Below are positions 39,993-42,780 of a stretch of 42,780 nucleotides of DNA, one piece after another; position 1 is the first letter of the stretch, and every line of letters starts with the position of its first letter. The DNA lies in contig JAKEET010000217.1 of the NCBI GenBank assembly GCA_022616435.1, positions 1 to 42,780 on the forward strand, in the 5' to 3' direction. A program made the position numbers and the translations under genes. Below the pieces are notes generated by a model. The model was not told where the DNA came from. It worked only from the letters and a program-made list of their open reading frames with translations, and ran no database searches. Source of the DNA: Gemmataceae bacterium. Lineage in GTDB: Bacteria > Planctomycetota > Planctomycetia > Gemmatales > Gemmataceae.

Positions 39993-41717
39993 CTACCAGT
40001 GATACTCGATGCCGAACTGGCCGCCCTGGGCCCAGAAATCGCTCTGGCGGAACAGGACCGCCGGCCGGGCCGGCTGGACGACCGCCGGGTTGAGGTTGCC
40101 GGGCTCGGGCGCCAGGTTGAAGTTGACGACGCGATCGATCTGGTCGCCGGCGCGGACGACGTTGCTCAGGTAGAGGATGTTGTAGCCGGCGTAGATGCGC
40201 CAGTGCTCGTTGACGTCGAAGCCGAGCTTGATGCCGAATTCGTTGGCGACGGCGAAGTCGGTGCGTTCGTGCCGGCCGATGTTGCTGGCCAGGGCGTAGA
40301 GGCCGCCGCGGCCCGTGACCGGCGCGGCGCCGGGCGCGCTGAACGTGGTGGCGCCGTCGATGTTCACGATCTGATGGACGCCGCCCATCGCGAACTTCAG
40401 GTTGCCGGCCAGGAACCAGCGCCGGAAGATTTTCAGCTCGCCTTCCAGGCCAATCTGGGCGCCGTTGAAGTTGTTGCGCGTGCCGAAGTGGTCGTTGACG
40501 ACGAACCGGGCGCCGCCGGCGGCCGGATCCGTGATCTGCAGGTTCTCGTGGATGTCGATGGTGTCGGCGAGATTCAGGTGGCGATAGCCGATGAAGCCGT
40601 CGAGCCACCAGCGCGGGCCGCAGCACCAGCGGCGGCGGAGGTGGGCGTCGACGCCCCAGAACCGCACCGTCGAATCAAACGTGAGCGTGCCGGCCAGCAA
40701 GCCGGGATAGGCGACGAGCTGCGCCGATTCCCCGCCGGTGTTGGCGTCCTGGAACGGGCGGGCCAGCACGGGACTGCCGTCCGAGCTGAACTCGACGTGA
40801 GTGGTGCGCGGCGCCAGCATGAAGAAGCTGGCGTCCAGGCCCCAGTTGCAGCGCCGGGGGAACCAGAAGCCGAACGCGAACCGCCCGCCGGAGCGCACCT
40901 CGTCCTGGTGGTCCGGGTCGGGGAACAGGATCGGCGAGATCGGCAGCACGCCGGCCTGGTCGGGCGACCGGATCGGCGCGAACTCGCTGGTCACCAGCGG
41001 CGGCAAGTTGGCGTCGCTGATCCCCATCAGCAAGTACTCGCCGCGCAGCCAGCAGCGCGGCCGCGGCCGGCAGCACGGATCCTCGCACCACCAGCGGCTG
41101 CACGAGTCGCGCCAGCGCTTGCCCCAGCAAGCGCCGCACGTTTCGCTGACGCAGGTGGTGCAACACTCGACGTCGCAGGTGACGCCATCGTCGACCACGA
41201 AGCCCTGGTTCACCGTGACGACGTCCCACGACGGCGGCCGGCACACGCCCTGCGACGGGGAGCACAGCGCCGGGCCGCACAAGTCGCCAGCGCCGGGCGC
41301 CGGCATGGGCGCGCTGAAGGTCTGCGTCGGGCGCGGCGCCGGCAGCGGCTCCACCTGACGCGGCGCCACCTGGGTGAGCGGCTTGACGACGCCGGGCGTC
41401 GTCGCCTTGTGCTGCGCGGGGCCGACCGGCAACAGCCGCGGCACGTCGTCGGGCTCGATGGTCTTGGCGCGGAAGGTCGGCAGCGGCCGGTCGAGCAAGG
41501 CGGCGGGAACGACACCCGTCGATTCCTGAGCGGCGCCCAGCGGCACCGGCCGGTTGAGGGTGACAGCAGAATTCGCGGCGGGGGCGACGCGTTGGAAAGC
41601 GGGAGCGGCGCCGGCGGGCCGCCAGGCGGGCTCGTAGGCGCTTCCCGGTGCCGCCGCGAAGCCAATGATCGCGGCCAGACTGATCGCGGCCAGACTGCCG
41701 ATCCACAGGGCCTTCAT
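39993..41717 (-). CDS. BBP7 family outer-membrane beta-barrel protein
   Basis: The 574-residue protein begins with a signal peptide (MKALWIGSLAAISLAAIIGF) and a Pro-rich linker. A Cys-rich stretch (VECCTTCVSETCGACWGKRW, then CEDPCCRPRPRCWLRGEYLL) leads into a barrel-like C-terminal region with alternating hydrophobic strands. Features there include AFGFWFPRRCNWGLDASFFM, GVDAHLRRRWCCGPRWWLDG, GFIGYRHLNLADTIDIHENL, IGLEGELKIFRRWFLAGNLK and a terminal aromatic strand FGIEYHW. This matches the planctomycete BBP7 outer-membrane family. The start at ATG 41717 has GGAGG eight bases upstream. Two 15-bp direct copies (41667-41696) encode part of the signal peptide. Confidence 0.9.
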   Translation of the reverse strand: MKALWIGSLAAISLAAIIGFAAAPGSAYEPAWRPAGAAPAFQRVAPAANSAVTLNRPVPLGAAQESTGVVPAALLDRPLPTFRAKTIEPDDVPRLLPVGPAQHKATTPGVVKPLTQVAPRQVEPLPAPRPTQTFSAPMPAPGAGDLCGPALCSPSQGVCRPPSWDVVTVNQGFVVDDGVTCDVECCTTCVSETCGACWGKRWRDSCSRWWCEDPCCRPRPRCWLRGEYLLMGISDANLPPLVTSEFAPIRSPDQAGVLPISPILFPDPDHQDEVRSGGRFAFGFWFPRRCNWGLDASFFMLAPRTTHVEFSSDGSPVLARPFQDANTGGESAQLVAYPGLLAGTLTFDSTVRFWGVDAHLRRRWCCGPRWWLDGFIGYRHLNLADTIDIHENLQITDPAAGGARFVVNDHFGTRNNFNGAQIGLEGELKIFRRWFLAGNLKFAMGGVHQIVNIDGATTFSAPGAAPVTGRGGLYALASNIGRHERTDFAVANEFGIKLGFDVNEHWRIYAGYNILYLSNVVRAGDQIDRVVNFNLAPEPGNLNPAVVQPARPAVLFRQSDFWAQGGQFGIEYHW

Positions 41718-42017
41718 TGCAAGTTCCTCCGTGGTGCCGAGCCGAAGATTTGGGCCGGCGCGCCGTGCTGCGGCCGTCCCGGTGGGGACGGTCCACGGCA
41801 GCGTCGGTTCTTCCTCCTGCTGTTTTCGGCAACGCTTCACGCCACGGGAGATGCCAATCGCTCGTCAGCCTTCCACGTTCTGCCGTGGGAAGGTTCCTAA
41901 CAAGCACAATCGGAATAAACGGCGCAGTCAGTCAGTAGTCCGTAGTCAGCAGCAGGAAACGTGCCCGCCCGTCTTGCTACTGCGTCTTGCTACTGACTAC
42001 TGAATGCGGACTACGGC
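41718..42017. other. Intergenic region with imperfect CAGTAGTC/CCGTAGT repeats
   Basis: This stretch is the leader of the BBP7 gene plus, at 41925-42013, several forward and inverted copies of CAGTAGTC- and CCGTAGT-like words. These flank GTCTTGCTACT copies just past the stop of the DUF4214-like gene. They may form a terminator-like structure. No gene is seen. Confidence 0.55.
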
Positions 42018-42780
42018 TCATTTCCTCAACGACACATACGCCAGCCGATAGAACTCCGGCGACGCCAGCAAGCGGATGGCGATTTCGGACTGGGCCACGC
42101 CGCTCTGGAGCTGGATGGCGCCGAACTGCTGCTCGGCGGCGCTGGCCGGACGGTGCAGCATGGTGCGGTACATGTTGTCCACGGTGAACTGCAACGCCGC
42201 CTGCGAATGGAGCAGCCCTTGCACCGCGGCCGACACCGTCTGGTTGCCCATCGCCTGCACCAGGTTTTGATGGGCGCTCGCATCAGGCAGCCGGCCTTGC
42301 AGATCGAGATACAACCCGCCCGCCAGCAGATTGGCCGTGGGATGCGCCGCCAGGTATTCGCTCGAGCTGACGAGCTGGCCGGCGAGGGTCTGTTCCTGCA
42401 CGCCGACGCGCAACTGCTGCATGACGCTGGCTTGCTCGCCGGGCGTCGGCAAGCGATGCAGGTACGTGGTGTAGAGCTGGTTGGCCTGAAGCGCCCGATG
42501 GGCGTCGGTGTTCCACAACTCGCGGACGATGGTCGCGCGCGGCACCCTTTTCTTCAGCCGCGCCGCCTGCGTGGTCAGCTCCTTCTTGGTCGGATGCCGG
42601 CCCAGCAGCGTCTGGTACACCCCGTCCACGAAGGCCAGATCGCGCCGGTTGCCCGCCATCAGCGTGCTCCCCGCACCGGCGATGAGCTGCTTCTTGCTGG
42701 TGATCGTCACCTGGCCGGCGCGCGTCGCCAGCGGCAGCACCGGCAGCGGATCGGTCACCACCGGCGTGGTCACCGAGCTG
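42018..42780 (-). CDS. DUF4214-like helical repeat protein, 5' end outside window
   Basis: The frame runs to the window edge. It contains repeated DUF4214-type units: FVDGVYQTLLGRHPTKKELT, LYTTYLHRLPTPGEQASVMQ, LYLDLQGRLPDASAHQNLVQ and VDNMYRTMLHRPASAAEQQF, each followed by a LLxSxEF-type end such as LLASPEFYRLAYVSL. DUF4214 modules sit at the C-termini of large secreted or surface proteins in planctomycetes, and this may be such a tail. The upstream Thr/Pro/Val-rich segment is consistent with a linker. It precedes the BBP7 gene on the same strand, with 300 bp between. Confidence 0.82.
   Translation of the reverse strand, partial: SSVTTPVVTDPLPVLPLATRAGQVTITSKKQLIAGAGSTLMAGNRRDLAFVDGVYQTLLGRHPTKKELTTQAARLKKRVPRATIVRELWNTDAHRALQANQLYTTYLHRLPTPGEQASVMQQLRVGVQEQTLAGQLVSSSEYLAAHPTANLLAGGLYLDLQGRLPDASAHQNLVQAMGNQTVSAAVQGLLHSQAALQFTVDNMYRTMLHRPASAAEQQFGAIQLQSGVAQSEIAIRLLASPEFYRLAYVSLRK

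Noticed and set aside
39915..41900. Rightward 661-codon open frame
   Set aside because: It is antisense to the BBP7 barrel gene, which has a signal peptide, Cys-rich region and ribosome binding site.

Overview
The window reads as a chromosomal segment of a planctomycete. Signature planctomycete families occur together: DUF1549/DUF1553 and DUF1501 proteins, a WD40 propeller, secreted PQQ-type propellers, DUF1580, DUF4058, Uma2, and a BBP7-type outer-membrane barrel with a Cys-rich N-terminal region. The DNA is GC-rich, and many genes are tightly packed with ATGA or TGATG overlaps. I cannot place it below phylum level from sequence alone.

Positions 1-13242 are a tandem pair of integrated elements at one tRNA-Pro(CGG) gene (13201-13276, minus strand). 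The last 42 nt of the tRNA plus 11 flanking bases (13190-13242) recur at 3129-3181 with one mismatch in 53. That bounds a proximal element of about 10.06 kb and places a second element to its left, running off the window. The proximal element carries a full tyrosine integrase next to the tRNA. It then carries a three-module zinc-knuckle/winged-helix protein, a DUF1580 protein, a Rep-like winged-helix protein, two 12-bp repeat arrays, a winged-helix/coiled-coil/SprT-like zincin cargo operon, a ParB-like protein, and at the far end a second integrase with an inserted domain. The distal element shows a truncated integrase, an OmpR-type winged-helix protein and a primase/helicase-like ATPase whose reading frame has a TGA at codon 16.

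Positions 13414-21945 hold a minus-strand cluster of secreted planctomycete proteins: DUF1549/1553, DUF1501, WD40, a PQQ-like propeller, and a redoxin/cytochrome c/copper-monooxygenase-like fusion. Uma2 and DUF4058 genes sit inside the cluster. Positions 22108-31823 are mixed housekeeping: panB, a Gfo/Idh/MocA oxidoreductase, an ABC permease, a second PQQ-like protein, tadA, a SIS isomerase, a peroxiredoxin and an M28 peptidase with a PDZ domain. The peroxiredoxin (29254-29814) has TGA exactly where the peroxidatic cysteine belongs and is otherwise intact, so it is a strong selenoprotein candidate.

Positions 33166-36835 form a compact five-gene run: a YbgC-type thioesterase, a TolQ/ExbB/MotA-like channel protein, a TolR/ExbD-like protein, a second membrane protein with a TolR/ExbD-like tail, and a GTPase with a mid-protein membrane anchor. 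The ybgC-tolQ-tolR start echoes the tol-pal operon, but a membrane GTPase replaces tolA/tolB/pal. This is the best candidate here for an undescribed system. The rest holds hemD, a hypothetical gene, a Nudix hydrolase, a TPR-like protein, the BBP7 barrel and a DUF4214-like protein cut by the window edge. Long perfect inverted repeats sit between many chromosomal genes.
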